Shown here: one piece after another, positions 15,417-23,167 of the stretch | How the letters are laid out: every line of letters starts with the position of its first letter | Position numbering within the stretch: the first letter of the stretch is position 1 | From: Bacteroidota bacterium | GTDB lineage: Bacteria; Bacteroidota; Bacteroidia; Cytophagales; Cyclobacteriaceae | DNA length: 64,000 nt | Reading direction: 5' to 3' | Assembly: GCA_016178785.1 (NCBI GenBank) | Contig: JACOSO010000086.1 | Span: 186,001-250,000 of the forward strand | Position numbers and translations under genes: made by a program | The notes under the pieces: generated by a model | The model's input: only the letters and a program-made list of their open reading frames with translations | Database searches by the model: none | What the model was told of the DNA's origin: nothing

Positions 15417-16754
15417 TTACCTCGAAAAGAGCAACCGCTTACCGGATTTACCCTCTACTATCTGCCCCTCATCATAGACAAGATTGCCCGAAACCCAAGT
15501 CTTCTCAATCGATGAGTTAAACTTTTGCCCCTCAAAAGGCGACCATTTACAATGTGCCAAAATGTTCTCTTTACTAACCGTCCACGGTTTGTTTAGGTCA
15601 ACTAAAACCAAGTCAGCATAATACCCTTCGCGGATGAAGCCGCGGCTTTCAATTTGAAAAAGAATTGCAGGATGGTGGCTCATTTTTTCTACGATTTTCT
15701 CCAGCGAGATTTTTCCGCGATGATAAAATTCAAGCATTGCTATCAAGCTATGCTGCACAAGTGGCCCGCCAGAAGGTGCCTTAAAGTAAGAATTGTCTTT
15801 TTCTTCGATCGTATGGGGGGCATGATCAGTTGCAATAACATCAATATGATTATCAAGCACGGCCTTCAAAATTGCTTTTTGATCAGCTGAGGTCTTAATG
15901 GCTGGGTTCCATTTTATTTTCGTTCCCAGCTTTTCGTAATCCGAATCATTGAACCAAAGGTGATGAACACAAGCTTCGGCTGTGATTTTCTTTTTTTCTA
16001 ATGGAATAGAATTATCGAACAAAGAAATTTCTTTGGCAGTAGAAATGTGAAGAATGTGCAGTTTTGTTCCGTACTTTTTTGCCAAACCCACAGCAAAAGA
16101 TGAAGAACGATAGCAGGCCGCTTCACTTCGGATATTCATGTGCTCCCTAATGGGAACCTCTTCTCCAAATTTGTTCTTCCAATCTTCCGTGTTTTTTCTG
16201 ATCGTGGGCTCATGCTCGCAATGTGTGGCAATCAATGAAGGAAATCTTGAAAAGAAACCTTCCAGCGTTTTTTCATTGTCCACTAAAAGATTCCCTGTGG
16301 AGGATCCCATGAAAATCTTAAGTCCGCAGACTTTCTTCGTATCCGTTTTTAAAACCTCTTCAAGATTGTCATTTGATGCTCCGATGAAAAAAGAATAATT
16401 CGCCAGTGAATTTTTCGAAGCGATCTGGTATTTTTGTTCCAACAATTCCTGTGTAAAAGTTGGGGGAACGGTGTTGGGCATTTCCATAAAACTTGTCACA
16501 CCACCGGCTACTGCAGAGCGCGATTCGGAAAAAATATTGCCTTTGTGAGTTAAACCCGGTTCGCGAAAATGGACTTGATCGTCAATCACACCGGGCAGTA
16601 AATATTTCCCTTTAGCATCAACGACTCGATCGGCTTGAATCGAAAGCAAATCTTTTCCAATTTTTTCGATTCGCTGGTCCTTGATCAAAACATCGCTTTC
16701 GAAGACTTTGCCTTCGTTAACGATTTTCACATTAAGAATAAGAGTTGAGTTCAT
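15417..16754 (-). CDS. pyrC: Dihydroorotase
   Basis: 445 residues from the ATG at 16754 (MNSTLILNVKIV); the longer open frame adds 12 unrelated residues. It catalyses ring closure of carbamoyl-aspartate to dihydroorotate in pyrimidine synthesis, in the cytoplasm. Motifs: LPGVIDDQVHFREPGLTHKG (about 47-66), FIGASNDN, ATHCEHEP (metal His), LHILHIST (metal His) and ATDHAPHTIEEK (catalytic Asp). The first His of the usual HxH metal pair is replaced by Gln (DQVHF), which I believe is normal for the Bacteroidota type. Confidence 0.9.
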   Translation of the reverse strand: MNSTLILNVKIVNEGKVFESDVLIKDQRIEKIGKDLLSIQADRVVDAKGKYLLPGVIDDQVHFREPGLTHKGNIFSESRSAVAGGVTSFMEMPNTVPPTFTQELLEQKYQIASKNSLANYSFFIGASNDNLEEVLKTDTKKVCGLKIFMGSSTGNLLVDNEKTLEGFFSRFPSLIATHCEHEPTIRKNTEDWKNKFGEEVPIREHMNIRSEAACYRSSSFAVGLAKKYGTKLHILHISTAKEISLFDNSIPLEKKKITAEACVHHLWFNDSDYEKLGTKIKWNPAIKTSADQKAILKAVLDNHIDVIATDHAPHTIEEKDNSYFKAPSGGPLVQHSLIAMLEFYHRGKISLEKIVEKMSHHPAILFQIESRGFIREGYYADLVLVDLNKPWTVSKENILAHCKWSPFEGQKFNSSIEKTWVSGNLVYDEGQIVEGKSGKRLLFSR

Positions 16755-16937
16755 TACCTTGCAAAGATAACCACGATCATACTTTGACAAGTTGAAGTCG
16801 AAAAAATTCTATCATTGCTTTGAAATATACTACTGATTACATGATTCCCCTGATTATTTATCACTCTGACAGTTTTTCTCTCCAATTTTTCTTCAATCTC
16901 GGAGATCAGATAAATCATATGATGAAGTTTAGATAAA

Positions 16938-18221
16938 TTGATTACTACAAAAAGCTTTTCCAAAACATCAGTGATCAAGTGGACAGATTTTAAATTAAAC
17001 AAACAGCTCTTTCAGGCGATTGAGGAGGCGGGATTTTCAGCGCCTACCGAAATCCAGCAAAAATGTATTCCGCTAGTTTTAGGAGGACAGCACGTGATTG
17101 GCATTGCACAAACCGGCACCGGTAAAACTGCTGCTTATGTCTTGCCTTTGCTGATGAAAATAAAATTCGCCCAAGGCAAAGAACCTCGAGCTCTGATTTT
17201 GGTGCCAACTAAAGAACTGGCAGTTCAAATTCTTGCACACGCTCAACAACTTTCAAAATACACTGACCTTCGAATCGCTGCGTTGTATGGAGGCGTTGGA
17301 CCTAAAACACAAATAGAAGAAATGAAAAAAGGAGTAGACATCCTGATTTCAACTCCGGGTCGATTTATGGAACTTTACTTACGCAATGAAATTGTAACGA
17401 AGCAAATAAAGACACTAGTGATTGATGAAGCCGACCGCATTATGGATATGGGCTTTATGCCACAGCTTAGAAGGATTTTTGAAGTCGTTCCCTCCAAAAG
17501 GCAAAACCTTCTTTTCTCAGCAACATTTTCTGAGCGTGTAGAAAAGCTTTCACAGGAATTTTTAGAGTTTCCAATCAAAATAGAGATCACACCACAAGCC
17601 ACCACAGCAAAACAAGTGGAGCAAGAGGTCTATCATATTCCAAACCTGAGAACAAAGATTAATTTCCTTGAATACTTATTAACGAGCTCAGATGAATTTA
17701 ATCGTGTAATGATTTTTGCCCGCACCAAAGAAAATGCGGACAATGTTTTTAAGTATTTGGAGCGGAAGAAAATCGGGCCGGTGCGGGTAATCCATTCCAA
17801 CAAAGGACAAAACACGCGCATCAATGCCATGAATGAATTCAAGCTAGGGCAACTGCGAATACTTGTTTCTACTGATGTAGCTTCGCGCGGCATTGATGTG
17901 GAGAAGGTTTCGCACGTCATCAATTTTGATGTGCCCTCTTTATATGAGGACTACGTGCATCGTATTGGAAGGACAGGCAGGGCTTTTCAAGAGGGCAAGG
18001 CAATCACATTTGTAACAAAAGCAGAATTATACCGCATCGGAAAAATTGAAAAACTGATTCGCGAAAAAATTCCCGTCAAGAAGCTACCGAGTTCAATCAT
18101 AATCGAGGAAACTCCTTCAGAAGAAGCTCAGGAAATGGCTCGCGAAATCGATCGTCAGAAAAGAAGAGAAGACCCTGAATATGGAGGAGCATTTCATGAA
18201 CGCAAAGGTTCAAGAAAATAA
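16938..18221 (+). CDS. DEAD-box RNA helicase
   Basis: 427 residues. All helicase motifs are visible: Q motif (APTEIQQKCIP, about 35-45), I (AQTGTGKT), Ia (PTKELAVQ), GG, Ib (TPGR), II (DEAD in VIDEADRIMD), III (SAT), IV (IFARTK), V (STDVASRGIDV) and VI (HRIGRTGR). The C-terminal tail is short and basic. This is an RhlE-like ATP-dependent RNA helicase for rRNA or mRNA remodelling. The start is uncertain: TTG at 16938 or GTG at 16971; there is no ATG before the Q motif. Confidence 0.92.
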   Translation: MITTKSFSKTSVIKWTDFKLNKQLFQAIEEAGFSAPTEIQQKCIPLVLGGQHVIGIAQTGTGKTAAYVLPLLMKIKFAQGKEPRALILVPTKELAVQILAHAQQLSKYTDLRIAALYGGVGPKTQIEEMKKGVDILISTPGRFMELYLRNEIVTKQIKTLVIDEADRIMDMGFMPQLRRIFEVVPSKRQNLLFSATFSERVEKLSQEFLEFPIKIEITPQATTAKQVEQEVYHIPNLRTKINFLEYLLTSSDEFNRVMIFARTKENADNVFKYLERKKIGPVRVIHSNKGQNTRINAMNEFKLGQLRILVSTDVASRGIDVEKVSHVINFDVPSLYEDYVHRIGRTGRAFQEGKAITFVTKAELYRIGKIEKLIREKIPVKKLPSSIIIEETPSEEAQEMAREIDRQKRREDPEYGGAFHERKGSRK

Positions 18222-18237
18222 TTTGATCAACAGTAGC

Positions 18238-19416
18238 TTACAAAACGTAAAGCATCAACCCTTTTAAGTATTCTCCCTCGGGATGATAAATCGAAACGGG
18301 ATGATCAGCAGGCTGACCAAGATGTTGAAGTACCTTGATTTCTCTTCCTGCCTGAATTGCAGATGAAACAACCGTATTGTAAAACAATTGCTTATCGACT
18401 ACTTGTGAGCAAGAGAATGTGAAAATGATTCCATTGGGTTTGATCACGCGCATTGCTTCGGCATTCAATCGTTGGTAGCCTTTCATGGCCTGATGGCGAG
18501 CCTCTTTGTGTTTCGCGAAAGCAGGCGGGTCAAGTATGATGAGGTCATATTGATTTTTCTTGTCTTTCAGAAAATCAAATGTGTCTGCAGCGAAGCATTC
18601 GTGTTGTTGGGCATCAAAACCATTGAGCTCAATATTTTTTCGCGTTAGGTCGATTGCTTTTTCGGAGGCATCAACAGAGTGAACGAGCGTTGCCCCTGCA
18701 TTTAGCGCGTAAACTGAAAAGCCGCCAGTATAACAAAATGTATTGAGCACAGAAACTCCTTTTGTCATTTGACCAAGCAGTTTTCTGTTCTCCCGCTGGT
18801 CTAGAAAAAAACCAGTCTTCTGTCCGTCCTCCCAGTCCACATAAAATTTATTGCTGTGCTCAGTGATCACGTGCGGGACTACACCCATTCCAACCAGATA
18901 TTCATTTTCACTCTTTATCCCTAGTGTATTTTGGCTTTTGTAATAAATGGAGTGCACAGCATCGAACAATGTTTCTTTGATCGCCTCTGCTATAACTTGT
19001 CTATCGTTGTGCATGCCTATACTATGTGCCTGCATCACGGCAACTCCATTATAAACATCGACAATCAGGGCAGGCAATCCATCGCCTTCGCCATGAACCA
19101 GGCGATAACTATTCGTGTGCTCGTTGATCACCTTGCTAAAAACTCGCTGGTTGAAAGCATTTACAATTTTATCAATGTAAATCTTTTTGTCAGGAATATT
19201 TTTTGAAAATGAAAGCAGCCTTACAGTGATGGTTCCTTTCTGATAATGCCCAAACCCAAGAGTTTCTTTTTGCGAATCTTTTACCTCAACCCAATCACCT
19301 TCTTCAGGATTGCCTTCAAGCGTTTGAATAGCTCCGGAAAAAACCCAAGGATGAAATCGTTTTACCGAAGCCTCACGACCGCGTTTTAAATAAATAGTTC
19401 CAGTCGTTTTTATCAT
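18238..19416 (-). CDS. Class I SAM-dependent rRNA methyltransferase (RlmI family)
   Basis: 392 residues: N-terminal PUA domain (about 8-80, HPWVFSGAI and VKDSQKETLGFGHY), a central EEHD-like domain, and a Rossmann methyltransferase with VLNTFCYTGGFSVYALNAGA (SAM site), LDPPAFAKHK (motif IV) and FTFSCSQVV (motif VI). RlmI-type enzymes make m5C in 23S rRNA; the exact site cannot be read from sequence. It overlaps the upstream DUF6265-like gene by 4 bp (ATGA), so the two are translationally coupled. Confidence 0.9.
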   Translation of the reverse strand: MIKTTGTIYLKRGREASVKRFHPWVFSGAIQTLEGNPEEGDWVEVKDSQKETLGFGHYQKGTITVRLLSFSKNIPDKKIYIDKIVNAFNQRVFSKVINEHTNSYRLVHGEGDGLPALIVDVYNGVAVMQAHSIGMHNDRQVIAEAIKETLFDAVHSIYYKSQNTLGIKSENEYLVGMGVVPHVITEHSNKFYVDWEDGQKTGFFLDQRENRKLLGQMTKGVSVLNTFCYTGGFSVYALNAGATLVHSVDASEKAIDLTRKNIELNGFDAQQHECFAADTFDFLKDKKNQYDLIILDPPAFAKHKEARHQAMKGYQRLNAEAMRVIKPNGIIFTFSCSQVVDKQLFYNTVVSSAIQAGREIKVLQHLGQPADHPVSIYHPEGEYLKGLMLYVL

Positions 19417-19838
19417 TTGATTTTGATAAATGTATACCCGATTGTTTTGTTCGCATCGCCAATGGTGGCCTTGAGATGGGTGTCGTCAATTTTTTCGTAA
19501 CTGATTTTTTTTGGAAAGTCGTGTGCGGGGTTTTCAGCTGTAAAAAGACCCAGTCCAAATGAAGTGATTTTGAATTCAACAGGACCTTGTGGACCGGCCA
19601 CGTCAGTCACATAATAAAACTCATTTCCTTTTTTGATCAGTTTGATTTCTTCGGTAATGATCTTACTTCCTTCTTTCATTTTATATGATTCAGCCGACAA
19701 AAAATTGTCATCCCATTTCCAGACCTCGAACGATTGCTTACCCTCTTCTTGCCAAGTGCCAACCAGCCAGGAGAATTCCTTTTGTCGTACAAGCGAATAG
19801 GTTGAAATTAGCATTAAAACAAGTAAGACGGACTTCAT
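19413..19838 (-). CDS. Secreted DUF6265-like protein
   Basis: 141 residues with an N-terminal hydrophobic segment (MKSVLLVLMLISTYSLV). The conserved block FSWLVGTWQEEGKQSFEVWKW (about 22-42) followed by ENPAHDFPKKISYE (about 102-115) is the pattern I associate with DUF6265, a lipocalin-like beta-barrel family with no known activity. It is coupled by a 4-bp overlap to the rRNA methyltransferase gene. Confidence 0.75.
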   Translation of the reverse strand: MKSVLLVLMLISTYSLVRQKEFSWLVGTWQEEGKQSFEVWKWDDNFLSAESYKMKEGSKIITEEIKLIKKGNEFYYVTDVAGPQGPVEFKITSFGLGLFTAENPAHDFPKKISYEKIDDTHLKATIGDANKTIGYTFIKIK

Positions 19839-20096
19839 AAATTTTCATTTAAAGGGAAGTAAAATTAACCAATTATCCCCGCGAAAAATTTAAGCAGAAA
19901 ATCCCAAAAATTGACTCAGAACTGAGATTCACCGGGAATCAGTAATGAAAAAATGGCAGACTTTATTTAGACACAACCCGTTTGGCATATTTTTCGTAAA
20001 TAGGACACCACTAAAGACACATATTGCCTCAATGGCGGTGAACCGTGCAGTTTCAGATTCCTATAAAAATCAACTTTTTTAGGCCGTAGTTCATCT

Positions 20097-20110
20097 CCAT
20101 TTGCAAATGG
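20097..20110. promoter_or_regulatory. 14-bp palindrome upstream of the HtrA gene
   Basis: CCATTTGCAAATGG is perfectly palindromic and ends 16 bp before the ATG at 20127. It may be an operator, but palindromes of this length are expected by chance a few times in 64 kb. The rest of 19839-20126 shows no gene or repeat. Confidence 0.25.
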
Positions 20111-20126
20111 AAAAATTAAATATTGT

Positions 20127-21629
20127 ATGAGTATGAAAAATTTCGGATCTCTTGTGTTAGCTGCAATCTTGGGCAGCTTGATTACAATGGCCACCTACCA
20201 ATGGATTGCAAAAGAAAAAAATAGTGTAACCATAGAACATATCGATGGAATGCCAACCTCGCAAGTGGCCTATCGCATCAACGAAAGGGGTGAAGCTGTT
20301 CCTCTTGATTTCACGGCAACTGCAGAGAAAGTGACAAATGCAGTTGTGCACATCCGCTCGACTCAAACCGGTAATAACACACGTCAATCAAACGACCCTC
20401 TTCAGCAGTTCTTTTTTGGACCTAACGGTCCTCAGCAAGGCCCGAGTGTGAGTTCCGGCTCTGGCGTGATTATTAATGCCGAAGGCTATATCGTTACCAA
20501 CAATCACGTGGTGCAAGATGCAGATGTGGTTGATGTGACTCTGCATGACAACCGGTCGTTCAAAGCGGAAGTAGTAGGTACTGATCCGGACACAGACTTA
20601 GCTTTGATCAAAATCAATCAAAAGGACCTGCCCTATCTCTCCTTTGTCAATTCAGATAATTCAAAAGTTGGCGAGTGGGTATTGGCCGTAGGCAATCCGT
20701 TTAATTTGAATTCTACGGTAACGGCAGGTATCATCAGTGCCAAGGGAAGAAATATTAACATCATCAATTCCAATAATTCATCTCGAAACACTGAGCAAGG
20801 AAGCACTGCCATTGAATCGTTTATTCAAACCGATGCAGCAATTAATCCCGGCAACAGTGGAGGTGCGTTAGTAAATTTGGATGGAGGCCTTCTCGGAATC
20901 AACACTGCAATTGCAAGTCCAACGGGTTCGTATTCAGGATACGGATTTGCTGTTCCTGCAAACATCGTTAGCAAGGTAGTGGAGGATCTTCTTGCTTTCG
21001 GCACCGTGCAGCGCGGATGGTTAGGAATTCAGGTAGGGAGTGTGAACAGCGAACTTGCCAAGAGTGAAGGATTAGATGTAGCGGAAGGCGCTTATGTTTC
21101 AGGCTTTGCGAAAGACGGAAAAAGCGCTGCCAAAGATGCAGGCATCAACATTGGGGATGTTGTTGTCAAAATTGATGAGACTCCGATCAAATCGAGCACA
21201 GCGTTGATTGAGTATGTGGGGCGTAAGAGGCCGGGCGATAAAATCAATATCACCATTGATCGCAAGGGAAAATCACTGGTGATCCCGGTCACTCTTCGAA
21301 ACAAAGACGGCAAATACGGAACAGTAAAGCGCGAAGAGAAAGACGCGGTGACTTCATTGGGAATGGAGCTGCAAGACATCGATGCAAAAAAGTTGAAAGC
21401 TCTTGATCTTACCTATGGAGTTGAGGTAAAATCGTTGGCCAATGGAAAGGTTGAAAAATACACAGACATGCATGAAGGTTTTATCATCACGCATATTGAT
21501 AGCGCACCTGTAAAGTCTGCCAGGGAGGTCAATGAGCTTCTTAAAAAGAAAAAGTCAGGCGACCAGGTAATCCTTGCGGGTGTTTACCCGGAGGTACCTC
21601 GGGAGTATCTATATGCATTCCGGTTTTAA
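20127..21629 (+). CDS. HtrA/DegP-type periplasmic serine protease
   Basis: 500 residues. One N-terminal membrane anchor or signal (about 5-28) leads to a trypsin-like domain with triad His127 (TNNHVVQ), Asp157 (PDTDLALIKI) and Ser244 (NPGNSGGALVN), then PDZ1 (about 285-380, RGWLGIQVG, GDVVVKIDETPI) and PDZ2 (about 395-490, LGMELQDID, GFIITHIDSAPV). It degrades or refolds damaged envelope proteins in the periplasm. It is monocistronic, or read with the small downstream ORF at 21693. Confidence 0.95.
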   Translation: MSMKNFGSLVLAAILGSLITMATYQWIAKEKNSVTIEHIDGMPTSQVAYRINERGEAVPLDFTATAEKVTNAVVHIRSTQTGNNTRQSNDPLQQFFFGPNGPQQGPSVSSGSGVIINAEGYIVTNNHVVQDADVVDVTLHDNRSFKAEVVGTDPDTDLALIKINQKDLPYLSFVNSDNSKVGEWVLAVGNPFNLNSTVTAGIISAKGRNINIINSNNSSRNTEQGSTAIESFIQTDAAINPGNSGGALVNLDGGLLGINTAIASPTGSYSGYGFAVPANIVSKVVEDLLAFGTVQRGWLGIQVGSVNSELAKSEGLDVAEGAYVSGFAKDGKSAAKDAGINIGDVVVKIDETPIKSSTALIEYVGRKRPGDKINITIDRKGKSLVIPVTLRNKDGKYGTVKREEKDAVTSLGMELQDIDAKKLKALDLTYGVEVKSLANGKVEKYTDMHEGFIITHIDSAPVKSAREVNELLKKKKSGDQVILAGVYPEVPREYLYAFRF

Positions 21630-21692
21630 AAATTAGTAAAGAAACCCTGCAAGCTTGAAATCTAGAGGGATAATCCAACCAAATCAATTTAT

Positions 21693-21866
21693 ATGAAAAG
21701 GTTATTCAAAAAAGGCGAGCGCGTTCGCAGCAAAATCGATGGCAAAGTAGTAGAGGTGTTGAAGTACATTAAAAACAAAGTGGTGGAAGTAAAATGGTTC
21801 GACCTAAGCGCAAAGGAAATGCGAATCAATAAAATAAAGGAAGACAAGCTATCGAAAGCGGCATAA
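21693..21866 (+). CDS. Small basic hypothetical protein (57 aa)
   Basis: ATG at 21693, stop at 21866. The product starts MKRLFKKGERVRSKIDGKVV and ends EDKLSKAA; it is Lys-rich with a beta-hairpin-like alternation (VVEVLKYIKNKVVEVKW). The opening resembles SH3-like or KOW-type small domains (GERVRSKIDGK). It has an A-rich leader, an in-frame ATG and a strong terminator directly after the stop, so it is probably a real gene missed by length cut-offs. Function unknown. Confidence 0.65.
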   Translation: MKRLFKKGERVRSKIDGKVVEVLKYIKNKVVEVKWFDLSAKEMRINKIKEDKLSKAA

Positions 21867-21871
21867 AAATG

Positions 21872-21901
21872 AAAACCCTGACGGAACCGCCAGGGTTTTT
21901 T
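21872..21901 (+). terminator. Terminator after the 57-aa gene
   Basis: Stem AAAACCCTG with CAGGGTTTT, a second short CGG/CCG stem inside, followed by a T run. Confidence 0.85.
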
Positions 21902-21927
21902 GTTTAGTAACATTGCCGTTAACTTTG
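21899..21927 (+). promoter_or_regulatory. Candidate promoter of ispH
   Basis: TTTG at 21899-21902, a 17-bp spacer, then TAACTTTG at 21920-21927, a full match to TAnnTTTG. A transcript would begin near 21933, about 14 nt before the ATC proposed as the ispH start and well upstream of the GTG at 22070. Confidence 0.5.
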
Positions 21928-21946
21928 AAACCTTAATACACGTTTT

Positions 21947-23164
21947 ATCAAAAAATTTGAAATCCCTGCCTATTACCGTTCTTCCATTACGGGAAGAATA
22001 AAAGAAGAGCGAAGAGCTAAAGATCATCGCAAGCAAGATTTTTCCCCAACACTTCTTGACTTTGGCCCTGTGCAATTTTTTCTGGCTCGTCATTTTGGTT
22101 TCTGTTATGGGGTCGAAAATGCTATTGAAATAAGCTACAGAGCGCTGGAGGAAAACCCGGAAAAGAATGTTTATCTGTTAAGTCAGATGATACACAACCA
22201 GGAGGTGAATGCCGATCTGAAAAGCCGCGGAATAAAATTCATCGCTGATACTGATGGAACTCAGTTTATTCCATGGGAGAACATTGGCAAAGATGATGTG
22301 GTGATCATTCCTGCTTTTGGAACAACGTTGGAGATCGAGCACTTTCTTCTGGATAAGAATGTGGAGGTGCAGAAGTACAACACCACCTGTCCGTTTGTAG
22401 AGAAAGTTTGGACGCGTGCCGAGAAACTTGGAAAGGAAAATTATACGATCATTATTCATGGAAAATCACGGCACGAGGAAACACGCGCTACTTTTTCGCA
22501 TGGAGCAAAAAATGGTGCTTCGGTGATCGTGCAAGATATGGACGATGCCGAACGACTTGCTCAATATGTAATGGGCGAAAAGTCAAGGGAAGAATTTGAT
22601 AAAGAATTCGATGGAAAGTTTTCAAAAGGGCTTGATATTGAAAAAGATTTGAAACGGGTGGGTGTTGTCAATCAAACCACTATGCTGGCCACCGAAACAC
22701 AAGCTATTGCAGATTTTTTCAAGCAAACCATGATCAAAAAATACGGGGAATCGAATTTGAAAGATCATTTTGCGGACACGCGTGACACCCTTTGTTATGC
22801 CACAAACGACAATCAGGATTCAACTTACGAGTTGCTCAGGACTGAGGCAGATCTTGCCATCGTTGTAGGCGGATATAACAGCTCAAATACTTCGCACATC
22901 GTAGAACTCTGCGAACGAAATTTTCCAACCTATTTTATTAATTCCGAGAGCGAAATAAAATCTTCGCAAGAGATTCATCATTTCAATTATCATACGAAGG
23001 AAAAAAAATCAAACCTCAATTTTCTTCCCGACAAAAAGCCTGTGAAGATCGTTCTTACCAGTGGCGCGTCCTGTCCTGACACATTGGTGGATCGTGTTTT
23101 GCTTAAACTATTAGGTTATTTTCCGAATTCAAAAACGGTCGAAGAAATCATTTCTGCATTTTAG
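21947..23164 (+). CDS. ispH: 4-hydroxy-3-methylbut-2-enyl diphosphate reductase
   Basis: IspH is the last enzyme of the MEP isoprenoid pathway, a [4Fe-4S] protein. The cluster cysteines are in HFGFCYGVENA, NTTCPFVEKVW and SGASCPDTLVD; HGKSRHEETRATFSH and GVVNQTTMLA are also typical. The first canonical start is GTG at 22070 (364 residues). However, the frame continues upstream for 41 codons that match, from memory, the conserved N-terminus of Bacteroidota IspH (KKFEIPAYYRSSI to DFSPTLLDFGPVQ). In place of ATG there is ATC at 21947. From there the protein is 405 residues, the usual length. Confidence 0.9.
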   Translation: MKKFEIPAYYRSSITGRIKEERRAKDHRKQDFSPTLLDFGPVQFFLARHFGFCYGVENAIEISYRALEENPEKNVYLLSQMIHNQEVNADLKSRGIKFIADTDGTQFIPWENIGKDDVVIIPAFGTTLEIEHFLLDKNVEVQKYNTTCPFVEKVWTRAEKLGKENYTIIIHGKSRHEETRATFSHGAKNGASVIVQDMDDAERLAQYVMGEKSREEFDKEFDGKFSKGLDIEKDLKRVGVVNQTTMLATETQAIADFFKQTMIKKYGESNLKDHFADTRDTLCYATNDNQDSTYELLRTEADLAIVVGGYNSSNTSHIVELCERNFPTYFINSESEIKSSQEIHHFNYHTKEKKSNLNFLPDKKPVKIVLTSGASCPDTLVDRVLLKLLGYFPNSKTVEEIISAF

Positions 23165-23167
23165 TTT

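Noticed and set aside
19967..20194. 75-aa minus-strand frame upstream of and overlapping the HtrA gene start
   Set aside because: It overlaps the HtrA start, has no recognisable motif or neighbour context, and is probably a chance frame in the htrA leader.
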